NCBI GenBank assembly: GCA_964424945.1
Contig: CAYRLB010000055.1
Location: 1 to 17,130 of the forward strand
Direction: 5' to 3'
Source of the DNA: WHSP01 sp964424945
GTDB taxonomy: Bacteria > Gemmatimonadota > Gemmatimonadetes > Longimicrobiales > Longimicrobiaceae
Length of the DNA stretch: 17,130 bases
The position numbers were made by a program, and so were the translations under genes. The notes beneath the pieces are model-generated. The model saw only the letters and a list, made by a program, of their open reading frames with translations, was not told where the DNA came from and made no database searches. Positions 1 to 6,738 of this stretch are shown piece by piece (the stretch's first letter is position 1; each line of letters starts with the position of its first letter).

Positions 1-1256
1 GTGTAGGCACCGAGCTTCTCCGGCGCGATCCCGGTATCCTCGACGAACTCCTGGGGCTTGATGTCCCGCGTGGCGGTCGTGCGGTAGAGCAGACCGGTCG
101 CAACCTGACGGATCGACCAGGCCGCAACCTGCTCGGCGGGAGCGAGGAAGACGCCCGCCGAAGGGTTCCCGGGCAGAGAGGGAGCACGGCGCGCGAAGTC
201 GTTGGCCAGCTCCGCGACCTCCTGCGGGCTGTCGCCAGTGAATTCGCAGAAGAGCACGCCCAGTGCATCCGGCGCCACGAGCGCTGCGGCAGCGCGGAAC
301 TCGAAGAGCTCACGCGCACCTTTCAGCACCCGGGAGTCGACGATCTCCAGTGCGGAAAGCCCCGGTTCAGGGAGGATGCCCGGAATTGCATCCATCGATG
401 TCCATCGGTCCCGGAAGGAGAGGAGGACGAGGCTTCGCGCCAGCGGGACCCTGACCAGGCCGAGCTCGGCTTCTACCACCGTCGCAAGGGTGCCTTCGCT
501 CCCGACGATCAACTTTGCGAGATTCAGCTCGTCATCTTCAAGGATCGAATCAAAGTTGTAGCCGGAAACCCGCCGGGGCACACGAGGGTATCTCGAAAGG
601 ATGCGATCGCGCTCCGGTTCGAGGATGCGCAGAACCTCACGGGCAAGCTCCCCCTCACGCCCGCTCCGGGCTGCGACGGCCGAGCGAGCGATGGGGCCGA
701 GGTCGACGCACGTCGCATCCGGCAGGAAGCAGCGCAGTGAATGCACATGGTCCCCGGTCTTTCCGTGGACGAGCGATCGTGCGCCGCATGAGTTGTTGCC
801 GATCATCCCGCCGAGCGCACATTGCCGGATTGTGGCGGGGTCCGGTCCGAACTCGAGCCCGTGCGGGGCTGTCGCCCGGTTGAGACGATCGAGCCGCAGC
901 CCCGGTTGAACCCGGGCCCGCATCCGGTCGGGGTCGATCTCGAGTACCCGGTTCATGTACTTCGAGAAGTCGATGACCACCGCGGAAGCGACCGTCTGGC
1001 CCGCGAGCGCGGTGCCCCCTCCCCGCGGCAGGACGGGGACCCGCTCCTCGGCCGCGATGCGGAGGACAGCCTCTACATCTTCGTCGCTTCTCGGCAGCAC
1101 GACGCCGAGAGGAAGGATCTGGTAGAGCGATGCGTCGGTGCTGTACAGAAGACGGGATTTGTCGTCGAAGCGGACTTCACCCTTCACGGCCTCCCGAAGG
1201 GCTCGCTCGAGCCGCAGCGATTGACTCGTGCGGCGCATCTCCATCACAGGCAGCAT
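1..1256 (-). CDS. FAD-linked oxidase, GlcD/YdiJ-type (partial, C-terminus off window)
   Basis: This is a flavin dehydrogenase of the PCMH/VAO fold, the group that oxidises 2-hydroxy acids such as lactate, glycolate or 2-hydroxyglutarate. The frame is open from the ATG at 1256 to the window edge (418 codons, no stop). Visible motifs: the FAD pyrophosphate loop RGGGTALAGQT (about residues 78-88), GGMIGNNSCGARSLVHGKTG (149-168), and VGSEGTLATVVEAELGL (about 251-267), then the start of the FAD-oxidase C domain. The sequence PQEFVEDTGI near the cut (401-410) is, from memory, typical of the long YdiJ-like proteins that continue into a 4Fe-4S/CCG cysteine-rich domain; that part would lie left of position 1 and cannot be seen. 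The start is supported by AGAGGTG five bases upstream; a second ATG four codons in is less well placed. Substrate is not deducible. Confidence 0.9.
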   Translation of the reverse strand, partial: MLPVMEMRRTSQSLRLERALREAVKGEVRFDDKSRLLYSTDASLYQILPLGVVLPRSDEDVEAVLRIAAEERVPVLPRGGGTALAGQTVASAVVIDFSKYMNRVLEIDPDRMRARVQPGLRLDRLNRATAPHGLEFGPDPATIRQCALGGMIGNNSCGARSLVHGKTGDHVHSLRCFLPDATCVDLGPIARSAVAARSGREGELAREVLRILEPERDRILSRYPRVPRRVSGYNFDSILEDDELNLAKLIVGSEGTLATVVEAELGLVRVPLARSLVLLSFRDRWTSMDAIPGILPEPGLSALEIVDSRVLKGARELFEFRAAAALVAPDALGVLFCEFTGDSPQEVAELANDFARRAPSLPGNPSAGVFLAPAEQVAAWSIRQVATGLLYRTTATRDIKPQEFVEDTGIAPEKLGAY

Positions 1257-1388
1257 GTGAGCACCTCTTGCAGGTGAAGGGAGTCGGCAGCTTAAGATAG
1301 GCTGGGTGCGATCAGGCGCCAGCAGCCTGTTGCCCGTGTTCCCGAAAAATTCATCCCTCCGATTCGATCCGTGGATCGACAGGAAAAG
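1257..1388. promoter_or_regulatory. divergent intergenic region
   Basis: This 132-base stretch separates the divergent FAD oxidase (-) and the acidic protein/gluQ pair (+), so promoters for both must lie here or inside the genes. A CTTAAG-centred AT-rich patch near 1291-1300 reads TATCTT on the minus strand and TAAGAT on the plus strand, each 4 of 6 matches to a -10 box. Neither has a convincing -35 at 17 bases (the best plus-strand candidate, TTGCAG, is 19 bases away). The promoter calls are weak; no gene is seen in the stretch. Confidence 0.3.
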
Positions 1389-1955
1389 ATGCACGTATTC
1401 CTTAGAGAAGAACCGGTCAACCTCCGCATGGAGGCCGTCGACGGGCAGGGCCTGATCCCCGATGGGTCGGACCTTCTGCCGATGGCGTTCTTCGCCGAGC
1501 AGAACCCGTCGCCCAGCTTCCGGGCCCTCCTCCCGCTGGAGACAGTGGAAGTGTTGCGCCAGGCACTCCGGGCACCGGTCACGCTCGGGGTTCTGGCCGA
1601 GGAGCCGGAAGATGCAGGCGATGAGGTGCACGCGATGGTCGGCCTTGCGATGCCGATTCCGGATGGCCACCTGACGGATGTGGAGATGGAGGGCGAAGAG
1701 GACGATGCCGAGCCCTGGCGCGCGAGTGCGGGGTCGAGCGAGGCGTGGCGGGGCGATTCCTACGAAGACGACTTCGAGGATGATGGCGTCACACCACGAA
1801 CGGCGCTCCTGGCGTTCGCGCCTCTGGTCCGGCTCGCCCGACGATTCCCCGAGGATTTCGCGAACGAGCTCGCGGATCTCCTTGAGAGCGCGCTGTCCGG
1901 CGCCACAAAACCGGCTCTGGAAGCGCGGGTCGATCGGATGCTCGGAGAGGGTTGA
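1389..1955 (+). CDS. hypothetical acidic protein upstream of gluQ
   Basis: I do not recognise this 188-residue protein. It has three visible parts. The N-terminal region of about 90 residues looks like a mixed alpha/beta fold (MHVFLREEPVNLRMEAVDG at the start). Next comes a strongly acidic, low-complexity linker rich in Asp/Glu (about residues 95-140, including EMEGEEDDAEPW and DSYEDDFEDDG). A C-terminal helical segment begins with TALLAFAPLVRLARRFPEDF. There is no signal peptide or membrane helix. The ATG at 1389 is preferred because AGGA lies just upstream (CAGGAAAAGATG); an in-frame GTG at 1371 has no ribosome binding site. Its end overlaps the ribosome binding site of gluQ, and the next start codon lies two bases after its stop, so the two are probably translationally coupled. 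Codon use looks like that of its neighbours. Confidence 0.75.
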   Translation: MHVFLREEPVNLRMEAVDGQGLIPDGSDLLPMAFFAEQNPSPSFRALLPLETVEVLRQALRAPVTLGVLAEEPEDAGDEVHAMVGLAMPIPDGHLTDVEMEGEEDDAEPWRASAGSSEAWRGDSYEDDFEDDGVTPRTALLAFAPLVRLARRFPEDFANELADLLESALSGATKPALEARVDRMLGEG

Positions 1956-1957
1956 GG

Positions 1958-2944
1958 GTGGCGGCGAGTGCGCCGGTCCGCGGCCGCTTCGCCCCCAGCC
2001 CGACCGGTGAGCTTCACCTCGGCAACGCACGTACCGCACTCCTCGCCTGGCTTCAGATCAGGAGCCTGGGAGGCGAGTTCGTGCTGCGCGCGGAAGATCT
2101 CGATCCCACCCGCTCCCGACCCGAATATCTCACCCGGCAGCTCGAAGAACTCCGGTGGCTCGGCATCGACTGGGACGAAGGTCCGGATGTCGGCGGCCCT
2201 TTCGCTCCCTATCTTCAGTCGGAGCGTCAGGAGGCATTCGCGGCGACCCTCACGACCCTTGCCGACAAAGGGATGACCTTCGCATGCCACTGCTCCCGCA
2301 AGGAAATCCTCGCCGCTGCCAGCGCTCCCCAGGAGGGGGATGATGAGGGTCCGGCGTATCCCGGCACCTGTCTGACACGATCCGCGGGTACTTCCGAATC
2401 AGCCCTCCGCCGACCGGATGTGGCGATCCGGATGAAGGTCGGCGAAGGCAGGGTCTGCTTCGACGATCTGATCATGGGAGCGCGCTGCTATGAACCTTTC
2501 CGTGAAACGGGGGCGTTCGTGGTGCGGCGGAAGGATGGGGTCGCCGCGTACCAGCTCGCGGTCGTCGTCGACGATCATCTGATGGGGATATCGCATGTTC
2601 TGCGCGGGGCAGATCTGCTCTCCTCCACGGCGCGGCAGCTTCTCGTCTACCAGGCGCTCGGGTGGGAGCCCCCGCTCTGGGCGCACGTTCCGCTGATGCT
2701 GGGTGAGGATGGGGAGCGACTGGCGAAACGGCATGGGGCAGTTTCGCTGGGGGAGTTGCGCGCCGGGAAGGTCCGTCCGGAAGATATCGTCGGTTGGCTG
2801 GCGTGGTCGTGCGGGCTGGTCGAGCGGCCGGAACCGACATCGGCGGCTTCGCTGATCGGTGAATTCGATCTCCGTCGGATCCGCACGACGCCCTTCGCCC
2901 TGAGCGGGGAGCCGCCCTTCCAGCCTGATGGGCGGGCGGCGTGA
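1958..2944 (+). CDS. gluQ: glutamyl-Q tRNA(Asp) synthetase
   Basis: GluQ is a truncated glutamyl-tRNA synthetase paralogue that attaches glutamate to queuosine at position 34 of tRNA(Asp). The 328-residue product has the class I signatures: RGRFAPSPTGELHLGN near the N-terminus (HIGH-type motif, residues 8-23) and GERLAKRHG (KMSKS-type motif, about 252-260). The zinc site of the family is intact as C-x-C (110, 112), Tyr134 and Cys138 (YPGTC). The protein ends shortly after the catalytic domain, with no anticodon-binding domain, which separates GluQ from GltX; about 300 residues is usual. The GTG at 1958 is chosen because GAGG (1947-1950) lies seven bases upstream; a TTG at 1952 is too close to it. 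The gene implies that the host has queuosine-modified tRNA. Confidence 0.95.
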   Translation: MAASAPVRGRFAPSPTGELHLGNARTALLAWLQIRSLGGEFVLRAEDLDPTRSRPEYLTRQLEELRWLGIDWDEGPDVGGPFAPYLQSERQEAFAATLTTLADKGMTFACHCSRKEILAAASAPQEGDDEGPAYPGTCLTRSAGTSESALRRPDVAIRMKVGEGRVCFDDLIMGARCYEPFRETGAFVVRRKDGVAAYQLAVVVDDHLMGISHVLRGADLLSSTARQLLVYQALGWEPPLWAHVPLMLGEDGERLAKRHGAVSLGELRAGKVRPEDIVGWLAWSCGLVERPEPTSAASLIGEFDLRRIRTTPFALSGEPPFQPDGRAA

Positions 2945-2976
2945 CCCTCTGGTAGGCGCTCGAAGGCGCGTTTCCC

Positions 2977-3699
2977 TCAGCCCGCCGCTGCCGCGTGCAG
3001 CACCCCGCCGAAACGCCTCTCCCTTCCGGTGAACCACCGCACCGCCGTCTCCAGATGATGAGGCGTGTACTCCGGCCAGAGCGCCGATTCGAAGAAGAGT
3101 TCGGCATAGGCGCACTCCCAGAGCATGAAGTCGCTCAGCCGCTGTTCTCCCCCCGTGCGCACCAGCAGATCAACGTCCGGCGTCACCGGAGATAGTGTGA
3201 CCTCCGCGATCGCATCTGCCATGTCATCCCTCGTTGCGCCGGGGCAGAGTCGGGACGCCGCGGCAACGAGGGAGTCTCGTGCGGAATAGTCGATTGCGAT
3301 CCGCATCAGGAGCGTGCTGCCGCCACATGTGGCACTTTCAGCCGCCTCGATCGCTCGGACCAGCACCGGAGGAATCCGGTCCCGGCGGCCGATGACCTTC
3401 ATGCGGACGCCATTCTGGACGCAGCGCGCCGTTTCGGCGGCAAGATAGGAGCGGAAGAGGCGCATCAGCGCGGTGACCTCGCGGGAGGGCCGTCGCCAGT
3501 TGTCGGAAGAGAAGGCGTACAGCGTCAGGATGCCGATGCCCAGGTCGGGCGCGGCTTCCACGATCTTCCGCACGACCTTCGCCCCTTCGCGATGCCCTGC
3601 GAAGCGCGGCCGTCCACGGGCGACGGCCCAGCGGCCATTCCCGTCCATGATCATGCCGACGTGCAGGCCGGCCGACATCTCTTCAGTGCTATCTTTCAT
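2977..3699 (-). CDS. uppS: undecaprenyl diphosphate synthase (cis-prenyltransferase)
   Basis: UppS condenses isopentenyl units onto farnesyl diphosphate to make C55 undecaprenyl diphosphate, the lipid carrier for peptidoglycan and O-antigen-type glycans; it acts at the inner face of the cytoplasmic membrane. Family motifs are complete in 240 residues: IMDGNGRW with catalytic Asp19 (17-24), GHREGA (35-40), LYAFSSDNWRRP (60-71), YSARDSL (138-144) and RTGGEQRLSDFMLWE (181-195). The last motif is a variant of the usual RTSGE..S.FLLWQ. The ATG at 3699 lies 25 bases after the stop of the regulator gene; an internal ATG at 3678 (MSAGLHVG) has GAAGAG before it and is an alternative. The frame stays open further upstream into the regulator gene, but that part is not UppS-like. 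Cotranscription with the two preceding genes is likely from spacing, although they are not usual uppS neighbours. Confidence 0.95.
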   Translation of the reverse strand: MKDSTEEMSAGLHVGMIMDGNGRWAVARGRPRFAGHREGAKVVRKIVEAAPDLGIGILTLYAFSSDNWRRPSREVTALMRLFRSYLAAETARCVQNGVRMKVIGRRDRIPPVLVRAIEAAESATCGGSTLLMRIAIDYSARDSLVAAASRLCPGATRDDMADAIAEVTLSPVTPDVDLLVRTGGEQRLSDFMLWECAYAELFFESALWPEYTPHHLETAVRWFTGRERRFGGVLHAAAAG

Positions 3700-3724
3700 C
3701 GATTCGAATGAATCGTTTCGCTTG

Positions 3725-4111
3725 TCAGGTTTCACGGACGGCTTCGATGAGCGCTTCCATGTGATCCAGGTAGCGCGTAAACTCGCGCCGGCCGATGGGT
3801 GTGAGCTGGTAGACCGTCCGCGGAACGCGCCCATGGAAGCTCTTCGTGCATTCGACGTAGCCCGCTTCTTCGAGCTTCCTCGCGTGGACGCTCAGATTTC
3901 CGTCGCTTGCCCGCAGCATCGCCTTGAGTTCGTTGAAGGTCAGCGTGTCGTTCACCGCGAGCGCGCTGACGATCCCGAGACGGACCCGCTCATGGATCAG
4001 GCGGTCGAGCCCCGGAGGGCCAGCGTCATTCGCGCCGCCCGCCTCGCTGCGGAGCGCGCTATCCTCCCCCGCCTCCGTCGGCCAGGGCTCTATGATGTGA
4101 GGCTCAGCCAC
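3725..4111 (-). CDS. winged-helix transcriptional regulator (HTH_34-like)
   Basis: This is a small DNA-binding protein of 128 residues. The first 35 residues look disordered. A winged helix-turn-helix follows: helices from about 36 to 66, a recognition helix in GNLSVHARKLEEAGYV (71-86), then a wing with SFHGRVPRTVYQLTPIGR (91-108) and a C-terminal helix that may serve dimerisation. The pattern matches the single-domain winged-helix family Pfam calls HTH_34, related to MarR/ArsR/PadR-type regulators. It starts at a GTG with GGAGG (4116-4120) four bases upstream, inside the end of the membrane-protein gene, and overlaps that gene by eight bases, so the two are translationally coupled. It probably controls its own operon through the inverted repeat at 4760-4774; this is inference. 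The signal it senses is unknown and no metal-binding cysteine cluster is visible. Confidence 0.85.
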   Translation of the reverse strand: MAEPHIIEPWPTEAGEDSALRSEAGGANDAGPPGLDRLIHERVRLGIVSALAVNDTLTFNELKAMLRASDGNLSVHARKLEEAGYVECTKSFHGRVPRTVYQLTPIGRREFTRYLDHMEALIEAVRET

Positions 4112-4721
4112 CGTACCTCCAGGCGATCAGAATTCCGAAGAAGATGTGAAAGCCGCCGAAGCCGAAGGCCATCAGAGCATTCCCCCACGCCATCGGGGCC
4201 AGCAGGGCGAAGGTTCCGAGCATCATGAAGGACAGGCCCATAACGGGAACGATCCGCACAGAGAACGCGCCTGCCGCGACCACCCCTGTGCCGTACAGCA
4301 GCATCCACATCCCCACTAGGGGAGCAAGCACCCCCGCCTCGAAGAGGACCGCGGTCAGCATCGCCCCGGCGACGAGCGGGGGCGCTAGACTCAGAGCGAC
4401 TTTGCGGCCGGGCCCCGAAAGGAGGGGGAGGCCGGCGCTATACGCTTTCCGCGCGACCGTCCATCCCCCCACGCTGAGCGCGATCAGCGCCTCTACCGAC
4501 CAGACCGCGAGCCACGCCTCGGGCGTCGTCCGGCCCGCCGCGATCCAGGCCGCGATGAGCGCGGTCAGCCCGATCCCGACCTGCCCCCATCCGGAGACGG
4601 CCGTAAAGCTACCCGCCCGCTCCATCGTTTCACGGATGAAGCGCAGATTCTCCATGGCCCGGTCGTGGAGAGAGTGGCTCTCCGCCCGAACCCGGCGACG
4701 CATCGGATGAACGGTTCCCAT
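4104..4721 (-). CDS. six-helix membrane protein, regulator partner
   Basis: The function is unknown. The 205-residue product has a basic, soluble N-terminal part (1-43, with ENLRFIRETMERAGSFTAVSGW) followed by about six hydrophobic helices (roughly 45-62, 70-90, 108-128, 132-152, 158-178, 182-201), so it is an inner-membrane protein. Proteins of this kind occur next to HTH_34-type regulators, which suggests a sensor or effector paired with the downstream gene. ATG 4721 is preferred: the conserved-looking part begins soon after it and a promoter is placed exactly for it. The frame stays open to a GTG at 4784, but that extension would read through the promoter and operator. There is no Shine-Dalgarno sequence before 4721, which fits a leaderless transcript. 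Confidence 0.8.
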   Translation of the reverse strand: MGTVHPMRRRVRAESHSLHDRAMENLRFIRETMERAGSFTAVSGWGQVGIGLTALIAAWIAAGRTTPEAWLAVWSVEALIALSVGGWTVARKAYSAGLPLLSGPGRKVALSLAPPLVAGAMLTAVLFEAGVLAPLVGMWMLLYGTGVVAAGAFSVRIVPVMGLSFMMLGTFALLAPMAWGNALMAFGFGGFHIFFGILIAWRYGG

Positions 4722-4727
4722 GAGAAA

Positions 4728-4756
4728 ATCTTCGCGGCGTGCTGGGTGAATGTCAA
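4728..4756 (-). promoter_or_regulatory. sigma70-type promoter, leaderless for the 4104-4721 gene
   Basis: On the minus strand a perfect TTGACA (-35, at 4751-4756) is followed after exactly 17 bases by GAAGAT (-10, at 4728-4733; 3 of 6 matches). The -10 box ends six bases before ATG 4721, so transcription would begin at or next to the start codon. No ribosome binding site is present, in agreement with a leaderless message. Confidence 0.6.
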
Positions 4757-4759
4757 GTG

Positions 4760-4774
4760 CTTTGCAGGGCAAAG
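4760..4774. promoter_or_regulatory. inverted-repeat operator CTTTGC-N3-GCAAAG
   Basis: A perfect 6+6 inverted repeat, CTTTGC AGG GCAAAG, sits three bases upstream of the -35 box of the promoter at 4728-4756. Size and symmetry suit a dimeric winged-helix protein. The obvious candidate ligand is the regulator encoded two genes into the same operon (3725-4111). That link is inferred from position only. Confidence 0.55.
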
Positions 4775-4820
4775 TCCAGGCCACCTCCGCTCGACTGCGC
4801 GCCGGCGCTCCGGGGGGATC

Positions 4821-4860
4821 AGCGCGGCGGGAGTGGGCCGGCCGCAGCCTCCCGCGCTGT
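4821..4860. repeat. GC-rich hairpin after the secreted-protein gene
   Basis: AGCGCGGCGGGAG and CTCCCGCGCT can pair (seven to ten pairs with a small bulge), with a loop holding GGCCGGCC. It lies just after the stop of the 4869-5696 gene. There is no T-run on either side, so it is not a standard intrinsic terminator; it could be a transcript-end or stability structure. Confidence 0.35.
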
Positions 4861-4868
4861 CGCAGCCG

Positions 4869-5696
4869 CTAGAGAGCCGCCCCGAGCATTATCGACAGGC
4901 CGCGGTCCGGGCTGTAGTCGAGAAGGCCGGCAATCGCCTCGGCCTGAAGCCACACATCGCCGCCGGCGCGGACGCGGAAGCGGAGCTCGGCGAGCTCCTC
5001 GTTCCCGGGGACATTCCGGTCCGGAAGGCCATCGGCGTGGCCGGTCAGAATAAGGGAGGGGGCGACGACTCCGCGAGGGAGGCCGACCGACAGGTGGTAG
5101 ATGAAGACATCCGACTGCTCGTAGATGGGGTCCCGGGTGCCATGAATCCCGAGGCCCGCCTCAGCGGTCGCCCGCAGGGGACCCAGGTCGTAGCGACCGC
5201 CGAGCACGGCGAAGAAGTCCATCTGGTCGCGCTCCAGCCCCACTGCATTGTCTGTGGTGGGAAGCCGTGTACCGAAGCGGAGGACGGCGAGCGCCATGCT
5301 CGACTCCGGGGTCAGTCGCATGACGGTCGAGATGCGATAGTCCCCGGCGTCCTGGCGGGAACCGTCGCCATCGGCTTCGGCCCCTCCCTGCGGATCGGCG
5401 AACGCCTCTGTCCGCACGAACCGCCGCTGGAAGGTTCCCTCCACGCCTACGGCGATCCGCCCGGAGCGGGCGAAAGCGGAGAAGAGCCCCATCTCCTTCA
5501 ACGTCCCGATCTCACCCGCGAGGGAGGCCCGCTGCCCGCCGAAGAAGGATGCGCCGACATTCCCTACGAGCCACGCGCCCTCATCGAAGACCCTCCATTC
5601 AGTCGGTTCATAGGGCCGAAGCTGGGCTGCGACGCTGGATGGGGCGAGGCAGAGGGCGAAGCAGGCGGAGATCGCAAACCATCGTGCACCCCGCAA
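4869..5696 (-). CDS. secreted beta-rich protein, putative outer-membrane barrel
   Basis: I do not recognise a specific family. From the TTG at 5696 the 275-residue product opens with a compact signal peptide, RGARWFAISACFALCLAPSS, with a likely cleavage in VAA|Q near residue 24. The mature part has alternating hydrophobic/polar stretches with many Gly and aromatic residues (AWLVGNVGASFFGG, FFAVLGGRYDLGPLRATAEAGLGIHG, LRFRVRAGGDVWLQAEAIAGLL), the look of transmembrane beta strands. The TTG has GGAG eight bases upstream and leaves 31 bases after the preceding gene. The alternative ATG at 5810 would overlap that gene by 83 bases and put about 38 extra residues before the signal peptide. The C-terminus ends in Leu rather than the classic Phe, so export as a canonical BAM substrate is uncertain. 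It may be the last gene of the ndh operon. Confidence 0.7.
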   Translation of the reverse strand: MRGARWFAISACFALCLAPSSVAAQLRPYEPTEWRVFDEGAWLVGNVGASFFGGQRASLAGEIGTLKEMGLFSAFARSGRIAVGVEGTFQRRFVRTEAFADPQGGAEADGDGSRQDAGDYRISTVMRLTPESSMALAVLRFGTRLPTTDNAVGLERDQMDFFAVLGGRYDLGPLRATAEAGLGIHGTRDPIYEQSDVFIYHLSVGLPRGVVAPSLILTGHADGLPDRNVPGNEELAELRFRVRAGGDVWLQAEAIAGLLDYSPDRGLSIMLGAAL

Positions 5697-5727
5697 CCTG
5701 CCTGCTCCGACCCGCGTTCCACAGATG

Positions 5728-6738
5728 CTATTCGACGGCACTTCCGCTCCTGCACCAGCGCCCCGGATTCGCGAGAACCCCTGCCGCACGGCCAAGACAA
5801 GCCTCTTCATACCCCATCTCGAGCTTTATCATCAGATCCCGCTGAATCCCATTCGAAAGGGCATGTATCTCCGAAACTTTCCTGCGTCCGAGCGATCGAC
5901 AATAGTGCCGGGCGCTCGATGGAACAGGAAAGTCGCTGCCGTGCAGGGTCCGTGAATGGATGACCGGATCGGCGACGAACCGGGGAAGATGTCTTGCCCT
6001 CGACAAATTGGCGAGACCTGAATTATCGACCCACAAGTTTTCATATCGTGTCAGCAGCTCCCGAAGCCGGGAAAGCTGACTCTTCTCGAAGAAGGCGGGT
6101 GCGGCGGTGTGGGCGCAGATGATCTTCACTCCCAGCTCGAGGGCCGGGACCAGGGAATCGATGTCCCCGCAGGTCGGGTCTACCGTCGCGAAGGTGACCT
6201 CACCGCAGCCCGCGTGAACCAGAAGGGGGATGCCCGCTTCCGCCGCCCGCTTGAGGAAGGGTCGCGTGCGGAGGCTCGCCGGATCGAAGCCCTGCACGAT
6301 GGGGAGCCATTTGATGAGAACCGCACCCCGCTCGATCGCATCATCGAGCAGGTCGAGGGCGTCCCGGCGATAGGGATTGATGGAGGGCGCCGGCAGGAGA
6401 TTCGGATAGCGGCTGCATACTTCGAAGACCCAGCTCGGCGGGACGATCAGCTGCGAGCGGGCGCTGTCGAGGCGGCCCGAGCTGTCGTAGACGCCGTCGA
6501 ATCCCAGGGCGCAACCATAATCGATGTCGCTCTCGGCGACGCGTCGGGAGACCATCTCCGCCCAATCCTGGTCGACGCTCGTCCGGAGTTGGCCCGGTCC
6601 GATGCCGTAGAGGAGCCGGAGGCCGAGAAAGGTCGGACGCCGGCGCAGGGAGGGGGAGGCCCAGCAGCCGGATCCCATCGTGCCTACGCCGGCCAGATGG
6701 ATATGTACGTCGAAGCGAAGCGGCCGCGGTGAGGTCAT
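5728..6738 (-). CDS. amidohydrolase family metal-dependent hydrolase
   Basis: This is a TIM-barrel metallohydrolase of the amidohydrolase 2 type (Pfam PF04909-like), 336 residues, probably cytoplasmic. Visible candidate metal ligands and catalytic positions are His12 and His14 in DVHIHLAG, His175 in LLVHAGCGE, His210 in ICAHTAAP and Asp269 in HGSDFPVP, in the usual order. The substrate is not evident; members act as decarboxylases, lactonases or amidases. The start is ATG 6738 with GAGGAAG upstream and an ATGA overlap with the stop of the alpha/beta-hydrolase gene, so translation is coupled. The open frame continues upstream to 7098, but that part is a shadow of the hydrolase gene. NDH-2, hydrolase and amidohydrolase appear to form one transcription unit. 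Confidence 0.9.
   Translation of the reverse strand: MTSPRPLRFDVHIHLAGVGTMGSGCWASPSLRRRPTFLGLRLLYGIGPGQLRTSVDQDWAEMVSRRVAESDIDYGCALGFDGVYDSSGRLDSARSQLIVPPSWVFEVCSRYPNLLPAPSINPYRRDALDLLDDAIERGAVLIKWLPIVQGFDPASLRTRPFLKRAAEAGIPLLVHAGCGEVTFATVDPTCGDIDSLVPALELGVKIICAHTAAPAFFEKSQLSRLRELLTRYENLWVDNSGLANLSRARHLPRFVADPVIHSRTLHGSDFPVPSSARHYCRSLGRRKVSEIHALSNGIQRDLMIKLEMGYEEACLGRAAGVLANPGRWCRSGSAVE

Noticed and set aside
2953..2970. Possible terminator hairpin between the convergent gluQ and uppS genes
   Set aside because: Only a four-pair stem (GCGC/GCGC) with a weak T-run can be formed, which is too little to call.
2399..3115. Minus-strand frame of 238 codons opposite gluQ
   Set aside because: GluQ on the plus strand has all catalytic and zinc motifs; the opposite frame is Arg/Pro-rich without a fold signature.
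3700..3715. Small hairpin CGATTC-GAAT-GAATCG before the uppS start
   Set aside because: A six-pair stem without T-run or known context; easily expected by chance.
4665..5963. Plus-strand open frame of 432 codons over the secreted-protein gene
   Set aside because: It crosses a promoter, an operator and several minus-strand genes and has shadow-frame composition without motifs.
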